Source: Aradus depressus (taxonomy: Eukaryota > Arthropoda > Insecta > Hemiptera > Aradidae). From it: a stretch of 64,000 bases of DNA. Within the stretch, counting starts at the first letter, position 1, and the number at the start of each line of letters is the position of its first letter. Location: contig OY759216.1 in assembly GCA_963662175.1 (NCBI GenBank), positions 40,875,087 through 40,939,086 of the forward strand, read 5' to 3'. The notes under the pieces were generated by a model. That model saw only the letters and a list, made by a program, of their open reading frames with translations, did no database searches and was not told the DNA's origin. The position numbers and the translations under genes were made by a program. Below, piece by piece: positions 42,282 to 54,013 of this stretch.

Positions 42282-43171
42282 TTTAGGTTTTTTATGACTC
42301 ATGCCCGGGCTTTAACTACAAGGTCATATCGCCTACTACCAGAGCGCTCTTTCGTCACTCTGGTGGACATGAGCCCGACTCTACTGTGGGAGTCCTAAAT
42401 TTTGCCTACCCTAAATTTTTATTCACCTAGGGTAGGGGTCTTTAACGAGTACCTGACATCGTACAGGCTCGGGACCATCGCTTAACGTATATATTTTTAG
42501 TATTGTTTTCAAGAACGTGGGTTCGTAACCCGACCGAGGCCCTTAGTTTATTTTATCTGGGAGGTGAAATAAACTTGAGCACGCCGTCCTACGGATGGGA
42601 CGTAAAGCGATGGTCCCGAGCCTGTACGATGTCAGGTACTCGTTAAAAACCCCTACCCTAGGTGAATAAAAATTTAGGGTAGGCAAAATTTAGGACTCCC
42701 ACAGTAGAGTCGGGCTCATGTCCACCAGAGTGACGAAAGAGCGCTCTGGTAGTAGGCGATATGACCTCGTAGTTAAAGCCCGGGCATGAGTCATAAAACC
42801 TAACCTAACCTAGTTGTGTTTTCGGCGTTTGAGGGCGCCGGTAGCTCAGTGGTATGCGTGCTTGACTTCTGAGCTCAAGGTTGTGGGTTCGTAGCCCGAC
42901 CGAGGCCCTTAGTTTATTTTATCTGGGAGGTAAAATAAACTTAAGCACGCCGTCCTTCGGATGGGACGTTAAGCGATGGTCCCGAGTCTGTACGATGTCA
43001 GGTACTCGTTAGAGACCCCTGCCCTAGGTGAATAAAAATTTAGGATAGGCAAAATTTAGGACTCCCACAGTAGAGTCGGGCTCATGTCCACCAGAGGGAC
43101 GATAGAGCGCTCTGGTATGTAGGCGATATGACCTCGTAGTTAAAGCCCGGGCATGAGTCATAAAACCTAAC
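42282..43171. mobile_element. Cluster of three SINE S copies, one inverted
   Basis: A minus copy (42282-42488) is cut off at CGCTTAACGT. A plus copy lacking its head follows (42509-42815, from AAGAACGTGGGTTCG, tail AACCTAACCTAACCT). Then comes a complete plus copy (42832-43171, GAGGGCGCCGGTAGCTCAGT to AACCTAACCT). TAGTATTGTTTTC occurs before the second copy (about 42497) and again after the third (about 43172). The first two form a long inverted repeat. Confidence 0.88.
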
Positions 43172-43289
43172 CTAGTATTGTTTTCTTTTTATTAAACAGG
43201 GTAAAAATAAATGAAATATATGTGATTTCATCATTAGAGGATTTTCTTATACCAACTACTTTTTTACAGATCTTTCTCTCCCCTGCATC

Positions 43290-43760
43290 CTCCTAAAATC
43301 AGGTCACTCTCAGAATTACGCTATACAATGAAACAAGATAAACCGCTGATGCCAACATATCCCTTTCATATACCCAGTAATGCTAGTATGAAATAATTTT
43401 AGGAAGAGGAAAAAGAGAGAGTGATCCGTAAAAACGTGGTTGGTATAAGAAAGTATTTTTTATGTATTTTACATATATTCGGTTTGGTCAGGTCAAATAT
43501 GCTCTACCGCTTTTTCATTCACTTCTAATAGAGATAGAAGGTTGAAACTCGGTATGCCCCATTCAGGTGACAACGCATTATATCAAAATTTCAGCCAGAT
43601 CATTCTACCGGTTCACCGTCTACACGTTGCATGTCATATATCGTATAATTCCTTCAGATGTTTGCTTGATTTACGCAATCGTCTATTACAAAAAATGTTC
43701 CTTATCTAGTTTGTGACTAACTGGTTGAAAAGAGGAATAAAGATAGGATTATACTAAAAT
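43290..43760. repeat. Family A-related copy with inverted segment
   Basis: CATATACCCAGTAATGCTAG and 'gtggttggtataagaaag' match 1351-1435. The preceding 'ctgatgccaacatat' is inverted relative to 21778. 43460-43700 continues with diverged family A internal sequence. Confidence 0.5.
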
Positions 43761-44164
43761 ATTCTCTACAACAACGGTAGTACGAAGGAAGGCAAGCAGT
43801 TAGGACGAGATTTTTCGTGAAGCAGGAGATCCTGGCTCGACATTCTTCTCAAAATCCCATTAGATATTATTAATGATGGTGTTTTTGCCATGGGTTTGAT
43901 GTTTTTGGAGGCTAACGACAACTCAATGCCCGACAACCTCTGATAAGAAAGATTGATAACAAGTCAACCAAAGCTAGGTGTCCTCGCTAACTCATTCTGT
44001 TCGCTGACACCTTATAAAACTTGATTCTACTTTGCCTCTGGGTAGGAATTTTCATATTATGGATCAAAAGATCAGATTACCCTTATACGTTATAATGTAG
44101 GAAGGTAAATTATATATTTGTTAGTTGGGCGGTGAAATTTTCTATATATTTCAAAATACCCTTC
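43761..44164. other. no recognisable feature
   Basis: Moderately complex sequence with no repeat matched in this window and no coding frame I can support. Confidence 0.35.
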
Positions 44165-45060
44165 CATCCTACATAATATAAACAAATCGTCGGTGAATCA
44201 CCGGATATGTACTTTCCTAGCAAGAATTAATCAACTAAGTGTTTGCTCTCCCTCCGAAGCCAATCGACCGTTTGGGCTAAAACTATATTTGACTTATATA
44301 TATATATATATATATATAAGTTATTAATATATACAGTTATTAGGGTATTTAAATAGAGCCTCTCTGGTTTCCCCATTTCCTGCATCCGATTTCACGGAAA
44401 ATTGATAGGTGCCATCCTTACGAGGTGAATTTAAATATAAAATTTCATGCAATACATTCATTACATCGGCAGTTATTGCGATTTTTGAGTCTTATCCACC
44501 CTTCTTCTGCTGATTCCATTGAAAATTATAAAGTGTCGTCAATATAAGGCTTTGAATTTACATATGAAATTTCGTGTCCAATATGTTCATTACAACGACA
44601 GTTATAAAATGATCTTGTGCCAAATAAAAAACATAAAAATACTTTAAGAATAAAATGAAACTTATTTTATATCTAGTCAAAATTCTATAAGGAAGGCACC
44701 TATCAACATTCAGCGAAATCGGTCAAAGGGAGGGGGACCAAAGAAGAGGGGCTCGACTTTAATAAACTAATAACTATCGATGTAATGAATGTGTCGACAC
44801 AAAATTTAGTATTGGGATTCAGAAGATACTATGTAAGTCAAATATTGAGTTTTAGCTCAAACGATCGATTGGCTTTGGAGGGAGAGAGAAAACAGATGAT
44901 TAATCTTTGCTAAAGAAGTACATAGGCGTGTAATTCACCAAAATGACATTTTTTAAAATCGATAACGGAAACAAGAAATTCCGTTGAAAAATTCGCAACG
45001 AATTTCTGACAGATTACGATAACTACCCTTATACTTTGTATAGCTGGAAAAGTAAAAAGT
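44165..45060. mobile_element. Family B in inverted (tail-to-tail) arrangement
   Basis: 44175-44620 is antisense B (begins TCGTCGGTGAATCACCGG) and 44640-45058 is sense B (ends 'actttgtatagctgg'). Together they make a large imperfect hairpin. A TA run lies at 44297-44318. Confidence 0.65.
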
Positions 45061-45624
45061 GTAGTAGTAAGAAAATATATTTATATTGTACTTTTTTCCT
45101 TCTTTAAGGTGACTCTCTTTATTAATGATATTAATGAGACAATCCAAATTAAGTTAGCTAAATCCAGGAGTAAAATAGTCTCTTTTTTTTCTCTCCAACT
45201 CACTAACAAGAATTTAAGGGCCCTTTAGATACTCTCCTAACTAAATTAATTTATACTACCGTCCACTCTCGTAAATTTTTACTTATTCTAACTCTATAAT
45301 AGGCTAGGTAATGGTCAACTATATCTTAATTTTCACATATCTCGGTATTTAGAAGGCAAAGTTTAAAGGAAGGAACATCCAGAATTATATTTAGAGAAGG
45401 CACATATTGAAAGAAATATTGTGAAATGGAAACATACGTTTTATTTATACAAGTCACATAGAGGAACCAATGGAAAATAAAACTTAAATATACAATTCAC
45501 AGTTCGAGTGGGGACATAAACAAAAGGTACGTCAAGGTCAGTGTGAAGAGTTATGTTGGAGACGTAATATATGGATCAGAAAAAACAGCTGACATAACAA
45601 GAATGATGGCATTTCAGTCAAAAC
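45061..45624. other. no recognisable feature
   Basis: AT-rich; no repeat or gene recognised. Confidence 0.4.
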
Positions 45625-45846
45625 CGCAACTATACAAAATATCGGGAAATTTAAGTAATCGATCAGAAATTCGATGTTTATTTTTCACCAGAATTTCATG
45701 TTTTACGATCCCTGAATCGAAAAAAGTAAAAAAATGTTATGTTCCGGTGTGTTTGTCTGTACGTCTGTGAACACGATAACTCCCCGGTAGAGTGAATGTG
45801 TCACTATGTAATTTTATTTGTGTTCCCAGAATCCTACATACAACAC

Positions 45847-46191
45847 GAGGGCGCCGGAAGCTCAGTGGTATGCGTGCTTGACTTCTGAGCTCAAGAACGT
45901 GGGTTCGTAACCCGACCGAGGCCCTTAGTTTATTTTATCTGGGAGGTAAAATAAACTTAAGCACGCCGTCCTTCGGATGGGACGTTAAGCGATGGTCCCG
46001 AGCCTGTACGATGTCAGGTACTCGTTAAAGACCCCCTACCCTAGGTGAATAAAAATTTAGGGTAGGCAAAATTTAGGACTCTCATAGTAGAGTCGGGCTC
46101 ATGTCCACCAGAGTGACGAAAGAGCGCTCTGGTAGTAGGTGATATGACCTCGTAGTTAAAGCCCGGGCATGAGTCATAAAACCTAACCTAA
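45847..46191 (+). mobile_element. SINE family S, reference-quality copy (345 bp)
   Basis: Flanked by a perfect 14-bp duplication CCTACATACAACAC (45833-45846 and 46192-46205). Head GAGGGCGCCGGAAGCTCAGT, B box GGGTTCGTAACCCG, core CCGTCCTTCGGATGGGACGT then GATGTCAGGTACTCGTTAAA, and tail CATAAAACCTAACCTA. TPRT-style retroposition is clear. The core resembles conserved central domains known from other invertebrate SINE superfamilies. Confidence 0.96.
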
Positions 46192-46425
46192 CCTACATAC
46201 AACACCTAAAGATTTTCAGTCAGATCAGCCAAAGAGAAGGGGATTAGGAGGACTTAACCCAAAAACTCTAATATGTATTGGCATGAAATATTATATTTGA
46301 ATTCAAGTTTCCCATAAGGACAATACCTATAAATTTTTAACAAAATCAGTTGAAGGAAAAGAGGTCAGGGGAGGGCTTTAAAAACAGCTGATGTAATGAA
46401 TATGTTGAACACAAATTAGTATAAG

Positions 46426-46611
46426 TTTTTTTTTTGCCTTATGTACGGTGCATATTAGCCATGTCACTGTGTTATCTAGATATTTACGACATCCATGGCC
46501 TCGGGAGGGAGTTCTATCTACGAAATAAAACTCACTCCCGGACGGGTTTCGAACCTGCAAACCATGGTGAGACCATGCAACTAAAGCCCTACGCTCTAGC
46601 CCGATCGGCCC
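46426..46611 (-). mobile_element. SINE family T, full length
   Basis: Antisense: T-run, 'gccttatgtacggtgcat', 'cgacatccatggcctcgg', B box CGGGTTTCGAACCTGC, and a head ending in GATCGGCCC. TAGTATAAG (46417) and CAGTATGAG (46612) are a likely target duplication with changes. Inserted into family B. Confidence 0.85.
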
Positions 46612-46760
46612 CAGTATGAGAGTTCACAACTATCGATAGTTAGCCACACGTTTGATTGGTTTTGGAGGGAGAGCAAACACTTAGTTGATTAATTCGTGCT
46701 GGGGAAGCACACTGCCGGAGATTCACCCACCACTTTTTTTTATACTCATAACAAGAGGAG

Positions 46761-47539
46761 CTTTAAACAATTCAAGATGAAATTTTTTTAATGTTAAAAG
46801 ACTTGGAGAAGAGGCCTTTAGTTAGAATTAATTAAATCCTCATCTCGCCTAATGGACGTAAAAGCCTAATGACTTTAAAAAAAAAATAATTTAACAAATG
46901 ATTTGAATGTAGCAAAAGAATCATTGAGAGGCCTTCATCATGTTTCATAGAACATTGTTAATTTATTGATCCTTTGTGGAACCTAAACAAAAAAACACTC
47001 CATAAAAGATTTATGAATGGACAGCATCTTTCAGGTGCGTATAAAACTACAAAAGAATTCCTAAAAATAGTCGGTGAATCAGCGACAATGTATTTCTTTC
47101 AGCAAGAATTAATCAACCATGTATTCCCCTCCCTCTGACACGATAAGTCGGTCGATAAGACCGTTAGTTTGTCATATTAATTTATAATTTAAACAAATTT
47201 ATATTTAACATTTCGCACACGTATTTCTAAAGTGACACAAGTCAAAAATCTGTATTTTTGAGTTGTCACCATGGTTAGAATTGGTAAAATTAGCTTCAAA
47301 TCCCCCCCGTCAGTGTCGCTCTTCATGTTTAGAAGCTCCTCCCTACTGAGTGACATATTATCAGTTGAGTATCGAATCTTATGATGTACGGGTATTATAA
47401 ACTTAGTTGAAAACTGTGTCTATAAATTTTGGAAAAATTATCAATTGGGTAAATGTTTTTTTTTTTTTTGTCAAGCTCATAACAGTTTCTCGCGATTTTT
47501 TCTAAACGTTAAGAGTTTATTTGTAGTTAGTAAATACGA
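46761..47539. other. Mostly unassigned; short B fragment
   Basis: 47065-47170 has AGTCGGTGAATCAGCGAC and 'caagaattaatcaacc' (antisense B). The rest shows nothing I can name. Confidence 0.4.
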
Positions 47540-47802
47540 TTCAGGCCTGGGCTTTAACTATACATATCGCCTACCACCAGAGCGTTCTTTCGTCGCTCTG
47601 GTGGGCATGAACCGATTCTACTATGGGATGTTTAAATTTTTCCTACCTAGATTTATTCACCGAGGGTACTAGGGATCTTTAACGAGTACCTGATTCAACA
47701 GGCTCGGGATTAACGTTCCCCATCCGAAGGACCACGTGATTTCGAACCCGCGATCTTGAGCTCAATAATGTAGCTGGCTATCTCTGAGATACCGGCACCC
47801 TT
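47540..47802 (-). mobile_element. SINE family S, diverged
   Basis: 'ggcctgggctttaactatac', 'ctctggtgggcatgaaccg', 'cacgtgatttcgaacccgcg' and the head 'gagataccggcaccc' follow antisense order with many substitutions and deletions. Confidence 0.75.
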
Positions 47803-47978
47803 GTTTAATCGTAGTCCTCTGTAATCTTTGTTTGATAAAAACTTTTTAAACACAAAATAAACAAACCTTTACCATTCCATTTAAGTAGTACCTAGCTACA
47901 CATGTTTTAATTAATCGATCATGATCATTTTTCTTATAACTTTAGTAATTTTTTAGGTTAATTTAACTTACCAATTGG

Positions 47979-48311
47979 GGGGGCAGGTAGCTCAGTGGTA
48001 TGCGTGCTTGCTTACTGAGCTAAAGATAGCTGGTTCGGAGCCCGGTCGAGGCCCTTAGTTTATTTTATCTGGGAGATAAAACAAACTTAAGCACGCCGTC
48101 CGTCGGATGGGACGTTAAGCGATGGTCCCGAGCCTGTACTCGTTAAAGACCCCCTTACTCTAGGTGAATAAAAATTTACGGTAGACAAAAGTTAGGACTT
48201 CCATAGTAAAGTCGAGCTCTTGTCCACCAAAGTGACAAAAGAGCGCTCAGGTAGTAGGCGATATGACCTCGTAGTTAAAACCCGGACATTAGTCATAATA
48301 ACTAACTAACT
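47979..48311 (+). mobile_element. SINE family S, AACTA tail
   Basis: Head GGGGCAGGTAGCTCAGTGGT, core with CCGTCCGTCGGATGGGACGT, and tail 'gtcataataactaactaac'. Part of the middle ('gatgtcagg') is deleted. AACTTA(C/T)CA on both sides hints at a short duplication. Confidence 0.85.
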
Positions 48312-48312
48312 T

Positions 48313-49145
48313 ATCACTAAAATATTAAATAATAACCAAGAATGGGGTTAATTCCGAGAAAGGTTCATATCAATTTTTTATTATGACATTTGATATACAA
48401 ATTTTAATTGCATGTGCCAACCGTTGGAATACCATTTCAATTAAAAACAACCCATCCATCTCAGTGGCCACGTGGATCACCCTCAGAAATAATAAAACTA
48501 GAGTCTGAGTGAATGTACCATGAATTTTACATGTTGCTATGATGACACATTGCATTTCCAATGCAATTCTCGTGGCAATGACATTTGAGTTTTTGCTGTT
48601 GAATTTAAATAAACATACTCTTTTTATTTCTCTTATTTTTATTTTTTTACCCAATTTATTGTTATTTCTGGGGGTAACTAGATCACACGCTGTACATGTG
48701 GATAATATCAGTATATATATGCTCATTCAAACCCGCCCGAAGCATTTAGATTTTTTTTATCTGGGAGGTGAAAAAACGGACGTTAAGAGATGATCCTGGT
48801 ACTCGTTTGAAACCTCTACTCTTGGTGAATAAGAATTTAGGGTAGGCAAAATTTAGTATTAATTTACTCTCTTAGTAGAGGCTCATATCTACCAGAGTGA
48901 CGAAATATAATATACTATTTTATTTTATATTATTATATATTCACATTTCGAACATTATTTCTCATCCTACGCAGGCGCCATTCATTGTTGAACCATTGAG
49001 AATTGCTCTTTTGTTTCCCGTCCATTAGGTAATAGGAGAACTGTTGTGTTAGATGGTAAAAAATGGCACAATGGCCACTTTTGAAAAATAACAGGCTTGT
49101 TACTTTCCAGGAAAAATGGGATAAGACTGAAAAAGGCGACGCCTG
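48313..49145. other. Unassigned with a SINE S fragment
   Basis: 48745-48905 holds 'tttatctgggaggtg', 'gacgttaagagatgatcc' and 'ggtgaataagaatttagg' (SINE S body). 48370-48740 has overlapping frames on both strands, the larger 118 residues on the minus strand, with no domain recognised. Confidence 0.35.
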
Positions 49146-49284
49146 GTGTACCATCTTTTGTGATTCAGTTCTCTTACAGACTATTTTCAATGTCAGTTTC
49201 AATTTGCCATATGAACTCTAGATACAGAAGAAAGCTGACGTGAAAATACTCTGTGAGAGAACTGAATCACAAAAGATGGTACAC
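49146..49284. repeat. Hairpin with 55-bp arms
   Basis: 49146-49200 and 49230-49284 are reverse complements with a few mismatches (ACCATCTTTTGTGATTCAG pairs with CTGAATCACAAAAGATGGT). The loop is 29 nt. A small fold-back or MITE core. Confidence 0.85.
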
Positions 49285-49689
49285 AATAGGAATCTGAAAG
49301 CTTCACAACGGTGTTACAGTTGCAAGCTCGTCACCGAGTTGACCGCATTTAGCCAAAACTTATATTTTTGCGAATGCATATGCATAAGCGCTTGTGACCA
49401 TCCGTGAATATATTTGCACGGGAAAAATATCAGTGCAATTTGATAGTCCTCTGCCTACGCAAGTAGGTTATCAAAATGAAGTGCTTAGTGACATAATTAT
49501 TTTTTTATCCCAGAAATTGCTCTGTAGGGGGCTGGGAATAGCGACTTCAAATGCCCCCACTTCGGAAAAATGTACCTCTTCGTTTTCTCTACAACTTTTT
49601 GAAGAGATTTTTGATTAGATCATTAATGTTCCCATACATTTCTTCAATCCATGTCGATATAATGGAAAGCTAATAAAATAAATTATTTT

Positions 49690-50215
49690 TATATTGTCTA
49701 ATGCGATGGCTAGGCCGAAACCGATACACTTTATGTATATATTTTTATGGAATTAGACATTATAAAAGTTGAACAAAATATTATCTGCGGGAAGTAATTT
49801 TACATTATTTGAGGGTCTATTACTTCGGACGTATTGTTTCTATCTCAAATGTGAGAAGTTATAAGCGATTGAAAATTAATAGGGAACATTTTTGGTAAGA
49901 ACCAATTTTTCAATAGAACTAACCGTTTTCGGCAAAATCAAGAAGGAAATATCTGAAAATATGTGTTTCAAAACTCCGTTTCAGGACGGTTTTCGGAATG
50001 TATCACGAAAACCGGAGGACCTGTGAAAAATCGTATTTAATATAAAATATGTATTTTAGTTTTCACAATTTTCCAATCACATACACACACACACAGATAA
50101 ACATCTTCGCGAAAATGGTCAAAACGTATTCGGGGGACGTAGAAACGTAAAATCCGTTGAAACTTCGAAATCGGATTTTTGCACGATTACAATACTATAA
50201 GAAAGTAAAAATTAT
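49690..50215 (-). repeat. Family A, longest copy (antisense)
   Basis: From 'ggcctagccgaaac'-like sequence through AAAACCGTTCTG-type blocks to GGATTTTTGCACGATTACAA. It includes 'aggacggttttcggaatg' and 'tcgcgaaaatggtcaaaac'. Confidence 0.6.
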
Positions 50216-50296
50216 TTCAATAATTAAAATGTTATTTGTGTAATGGGAGTTCTTCCCGAAACGTCTATTTGCTAGGTTGTAAAGACAAAAAAAAAG

Positions 50297-50490
50297 GAGC
50301 CGTGGTGGCCGTGCGGGCTAGAGCGTAGGGCTTTGGTTGCATGGTCTCACCATGATTTGTGGGTTCGAATCCCGTCCGGGAGTGAGTTTTATTTCGTAGA
50401 TAGAACTCCCTCCCGGGGCTATGGATGTCGTAAATAATTTGAAAGCATATAGACATGGCTAATATACATCGAACGTAAGGCCAAAAAATA
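50297..50490 (+). mobile_element. SINE family T, full length
   Basis: GCCGTGGTGGCCGTGCGGGC head, B box GGGTTCGAATCCCG, body 'gttttatttcgtagataga' and 'ctatggatgtcgtaaat', tail 'catcgaacgtaaggcc' and an A-rich run. The best A/B-box preservation of the family. Confidence 0.9.
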
Positions 50491-51074
50491 AAAAATAAAA
50501 AAAATAAATAAATTAGGAGAAGAATAAAGTTGTGAAATTCAAAGAGTTATAACACTTAGTGCAAGTCAAGTGTCAGAAGAAAAAGGAATGTTGTTAGTAG
50601 TGTCCATTGAACGGTATGGTTGTTTTCTGATTCACTGATGCGACTCAACAAAATCACTTTGAATGACAACATCTAATGGGGGTGATTCAATCGGGGCCGG
50701 GCCGGCTCTCTGATTGAATGGAGCCCGGTAAACCCATCTTTAGCCGATCCGATACCAGTCAATTCACATCAATTGGGGGGCCCGATCCGACTCATCGCAC
50801 AGCAACAACATTTTAATTAGTACGCCAATGTAACATAGTTGACAGAGGAATATACACTTACGTTGAATTTATGAGCAAATCCATTTTTTGAGTTTTTCTA
50901 ACTTTTTTTTTTTAATTGTTTTTAAATAGGGTGCACCTTGCTATAAAGTAACATTACCCTGACTAATGTGGGGAGAGAAGCTCGAGATCATGAGGTTAGT
51001 GAAGGACTGGGACTCGGCATCGGCGAAACAATCTGCCCCGATCGGGTCTTCCCAGCCCATGTATGTTACAATGC
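50491..51074. other. Unassigned, possible 3' flank of the LINE fragment
   Basis: GC-richer than average at 50690-50810 (GGGGCCGGGCCGGCTCTCTG). On the minus strand the frame of the LINE stays open for some distance after its stop near 51080. No other feature. Confidence 0.3.
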
Positions 51075-51645
51075 CTGTTTATGTAACCGCCAAGAGCCGA
51101 CGGATCGGCTGAACATTGGCTAGTCGGTTTCCGTCATCAGCTGCCATAGATCCAGTCCCACACGATTCTGTCCCGTGAATCAACTCGACCCTACCTTGGT
51201 CGTACAGCGGACATTGAAGGACTACATGTGCTGCAGTCTCGGTTTCACCTGGGCTTCAGGGGCCTGGGGAGTTTAGAGTTAAAGTCGCTATGACCTGATA
51301 ATATTTGGGAAACCCCCAAATGAGATGGGGATGTGCCCATGTAGACGTCCGGGAAGTATGCGTACGTTGTTCGGCCATTCAAGCTTCGTGACCAACGTTG
51401 TTGCCATTTTTCCACTATTCAATTATGAACGATGTCCTCGCAACGCTCTGGTGTGGACTGTTCGCGCATCTCTTTCTCCAGGGCTAGGCGTATAGGCTCA
51501 TCAATATCTGCTCCTAAAGCCATGTTGCATCTGCAGAAGTATAATGCGACAGTCCCGTCCAAGACCAAGCCAATGGGTGGGGGTCCCGTTAGTACTTGTA
51601 GCGCAGCCGTAGAGACTTTGTAACCATTAAAATACGTTTTTCTAA
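51075..51645 (-). pseudogene. LINE ORF2 C-terminal fragment (R1/LOA-like)
   Basis: Minus strand, in order: 'KVSTAALQVLTGPPPI' (51575-51630, the segment after the RT thumb), 'NGRTTYAYFPDV' and 'SQILSGHSDFNSKL' (51260-51390), then 'ETAAHVVLQCPLYD' (51195-51245, the C-terminal zinc-knuckle area). This order is typical of arthropod LINEs with a post-RT C-terminal domain. A stop and at least one frame change break it, and everything upstream of the thumb is absent. Confidence 0.8.
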
Positions 51646-51694
51646 AACTAAAGTAAATAATCACGCTCAAAAATGTCAGAATAGCGTTATTTTC

Positions 51695-52130
51695 CCAGCA
51701 ACTAAGTTTTTGTTCTCCCTCTGAAACCAGTTTGCATCAGAAACAATAGGGGTGTTTTATTCGTGGACTTCTCAAACAACATACTAAATTTCATCCCGGT
51801 TTATTAAAACAGAAGTTATTGGGGTTTCAGCCCCCTCCCCATCTCCTAATCCCCCTTTTCCCTTTGGGCGGCTTTGCTGAAAATTGATAGGTGTCGTCCT
51901 CATGAAGTTTTGAATTTACATATGGTGTTCTTGGTGATATATTCATTACACCGAAAGTTATAGGGGGTTTTGTGTTAAGCCCCCAACTTCTAATTCCCCC
52001 TTCTCTTTGGGCGATTTGGCTAAAAGATGATAGGTGTCCTTATGGGGTTCAGGATATGCATGTATCATATTGTATCAATACATTCAATCTATCGAGAGTT
52101 ATCATGTTCACAAACATTTTTTTTTTTTCA
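51695..52130 (-). repeat. Family B copy (antisense)
   Basis: 'ctccctctgaaaccag', 'gctgaaaattgataggtgtc', 'acatatggtgttcttggtg' and repeated 'agttattggggttt' blocks follow antisense B order; the copy contains about three internal subunits. Confidence 0.6.
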
Positions 52131-52634
52131 TTTTTAGAACCAGTGTTTCGGAAAAAAATACTGCATGGCGTCAAATGCTTGCTTTCGAGAGAGGGAGGGT
52201 TCGCGCCGCCTTCCGTTTCCATAAGAGAAGAGGCGATTCTGTTACCAGCTAGTATAAACGTCAGGTAACCCAGCTAGTATTTACCGAGAGGGACGGAGGA
52301 GTGGTAATGTTGGTGGAGAAACGGCAGAAGAGATGGGACACAAGTCGTGCCATTTATTCAATGATCTCCTCTCCCCTGTATATTGTGTGAAGATCTCTGT
52401 ATAAATATTTACAGAAGGAAGGGAGAGCTTTCAGCACTCCTCCAAGAACCAGTCCACCAAGACGCACTTTATACCCAACTGATAGCCCTTCACCTCACTT
52501 CTCTACCTACCTCTTTCAGTATATAATCCCTTTCAGCTTGGATATTGTACAATAATATAGACACTAATAATATTATTATATCTTTTAACATAATGGTAAT
52601 GCAACGAAAACATGTCACACTTTAAACGCTTATA
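52131..52634. other. no recognisable feature
   Basis: CCAGCTAGTAT occurs twice (52249 and 52270), echoing the motif of the 33-bp arrays at 55565 and 57645. Nothing else is recognised. Confidence 0.4.
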
Positions 52635-52864
52635 GTTATTTATTGTCACTCATACCCATATTGCCTACTACTAGTGCGCTCTTTTATCGCTCTGGTGGAC
52701 ATAAATTCATAAATTTTGCATACCCAGGTTTATTCTGAGTACCTGATAGCGTACAAGATTTTTTCACTTCCCCTATAAAAACCTAAGGTCCTCAGCCGGT
52801 ATTCGAACCAGCGATCTTGAGCTCAGTATGCAAGCACTCTACCTTTGAACTACTGGCGCCCTTC
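52635..52864 (-). mobile_element. SINE family S, diverged but with clean target duplication
   Basis: AAACGCTTATA flanks it (52624-52634 and 52865-52875). The body is shortened and the core block is lost, but 'cctactactagtgcgctc', 'gcgatcttgagctcagtat' and 'ctactggcgccc' remain. Confidence 0.82.
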
Positions 52865-52875
52865 AAACGCTTATA

Positions 52876-54013
52876 CCTTTGGGGGGCTCTATGTGTATTA
52901 TTTATTACTTACGTGCATTAGTTTCCAAAATTACACGCTTTTATCTTTAGATTCTGTTAATCATAAATAAATAACACATATAGAGCCATCCCCTCTCCAA
53001 GCTTACAGAATCCCATTTACAACATACCAAGTTTCATTCCTATGCACATCAAACCTTCGATACACTAGCGTAGAAATTTAAGCTAAATTTTGGGCGATTT
53101 ATGTTTTGCGGCACGTCGTTTCAAGGTTGATAACTAATGAATAAATAATGAAAGCGATAAACTCAACCTCACGTTGCGTAGCTGTCATTTTTTTTTAATC
53201 CACTTTATTTCGCTTTATGACATAGATACATGATAAATAATACATTTTATATCTCGAAAAAAAAAAAAAAAGTTGATGTTGTAGGTTGCCGCACAGGATT
53301 GTGCCTCTGATTGTTTTTGTAGTCTTTGTAATTAAAACTGAAGAGAGATGGATTACTGTATATTGAATATTTTTGAAAAATATTTTGTATCTATTCATTT
53401 TAGGTTAAACAAGCACTATACAATTAATTTTTAGATTTGTCTGTCTCTCTGTCATCACGGGAAAATGGTTAAATATATTAACCATTAATTAACAGAATAA
53501 ATATGAATAACTGAATCTCTATTCTGTGGAGGGGTGGGGGGAGGTTACTTGGAGAAAGAAACCATTATTTAATGTTTCCTCGGTTATTATTGATCCTACG
53601 TGAAAAAGTTACTGAATCAATAAGAAATACATTATTATTTTAATATGTTTTGTTCTATACACTTTTTACTAAAGCTAGAACTAACGAAAAAACATTTTCG
53701 AGTTGCTATAAAAGCAGTGTGAATTATCGAAGATCAGGAAAATGATACAATAAAATTAATCTTTTCATTCCTCACTTTTATTCGAACATTGTTTTAATTA
53801 CTTGAATATATACAGGCGAAACTCAATAACTTTTACAGATATTACATCAATCTTACGTCAAATCGTTAAAAAAAAAAATTGTACGTATGTTTAGTTAGTA
53901 AACAAGTTTGAAGTGTAACTTTCATAGGTACCTAACTCTTCTAGCTTCAGTTTTTTCAGTTTCTCTTTGTGCTAATAGACTATATTTTTATTTTAACTCA
54001 GCTGGTACAGGGT
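52876..54013. other. Unassigned, one small hairpin
   Basis: GGCTCTATGTGTATTATTT (52888) pairs with AAATAACACATATAGAGCC (about 52968). The rest is AT-rich with no gene. Confidence 0.4.

Larger units (their letters stand above)
45625..46760. mobile_element. Family B element interrupted by SINE S and SINE T
   Basis: The left terminus ('aagtaatcgatcagaaattc', 'ccagaatttcatgttttacg') is followed by 'cgataactccccggtagag'. SINE S (45847-46191) then interrupts, B continues ('agattttcagtcagatcagc'), SINE T (46426-46611) interrupts, and the B 3' motif follows (TTGGTTTTGGAGGGAGAG, GGGGAAGCACACTGCCGG). Removing both SINEs restores a continuous B order. Confidence 0.75.

Noticed and set aside
48370..48726. 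118-residue minus-strand frame overlapping an 84-residue plus-strand frame
   Set aside because: No recognisable domain, and both strands are open. I could not separate it from chance.
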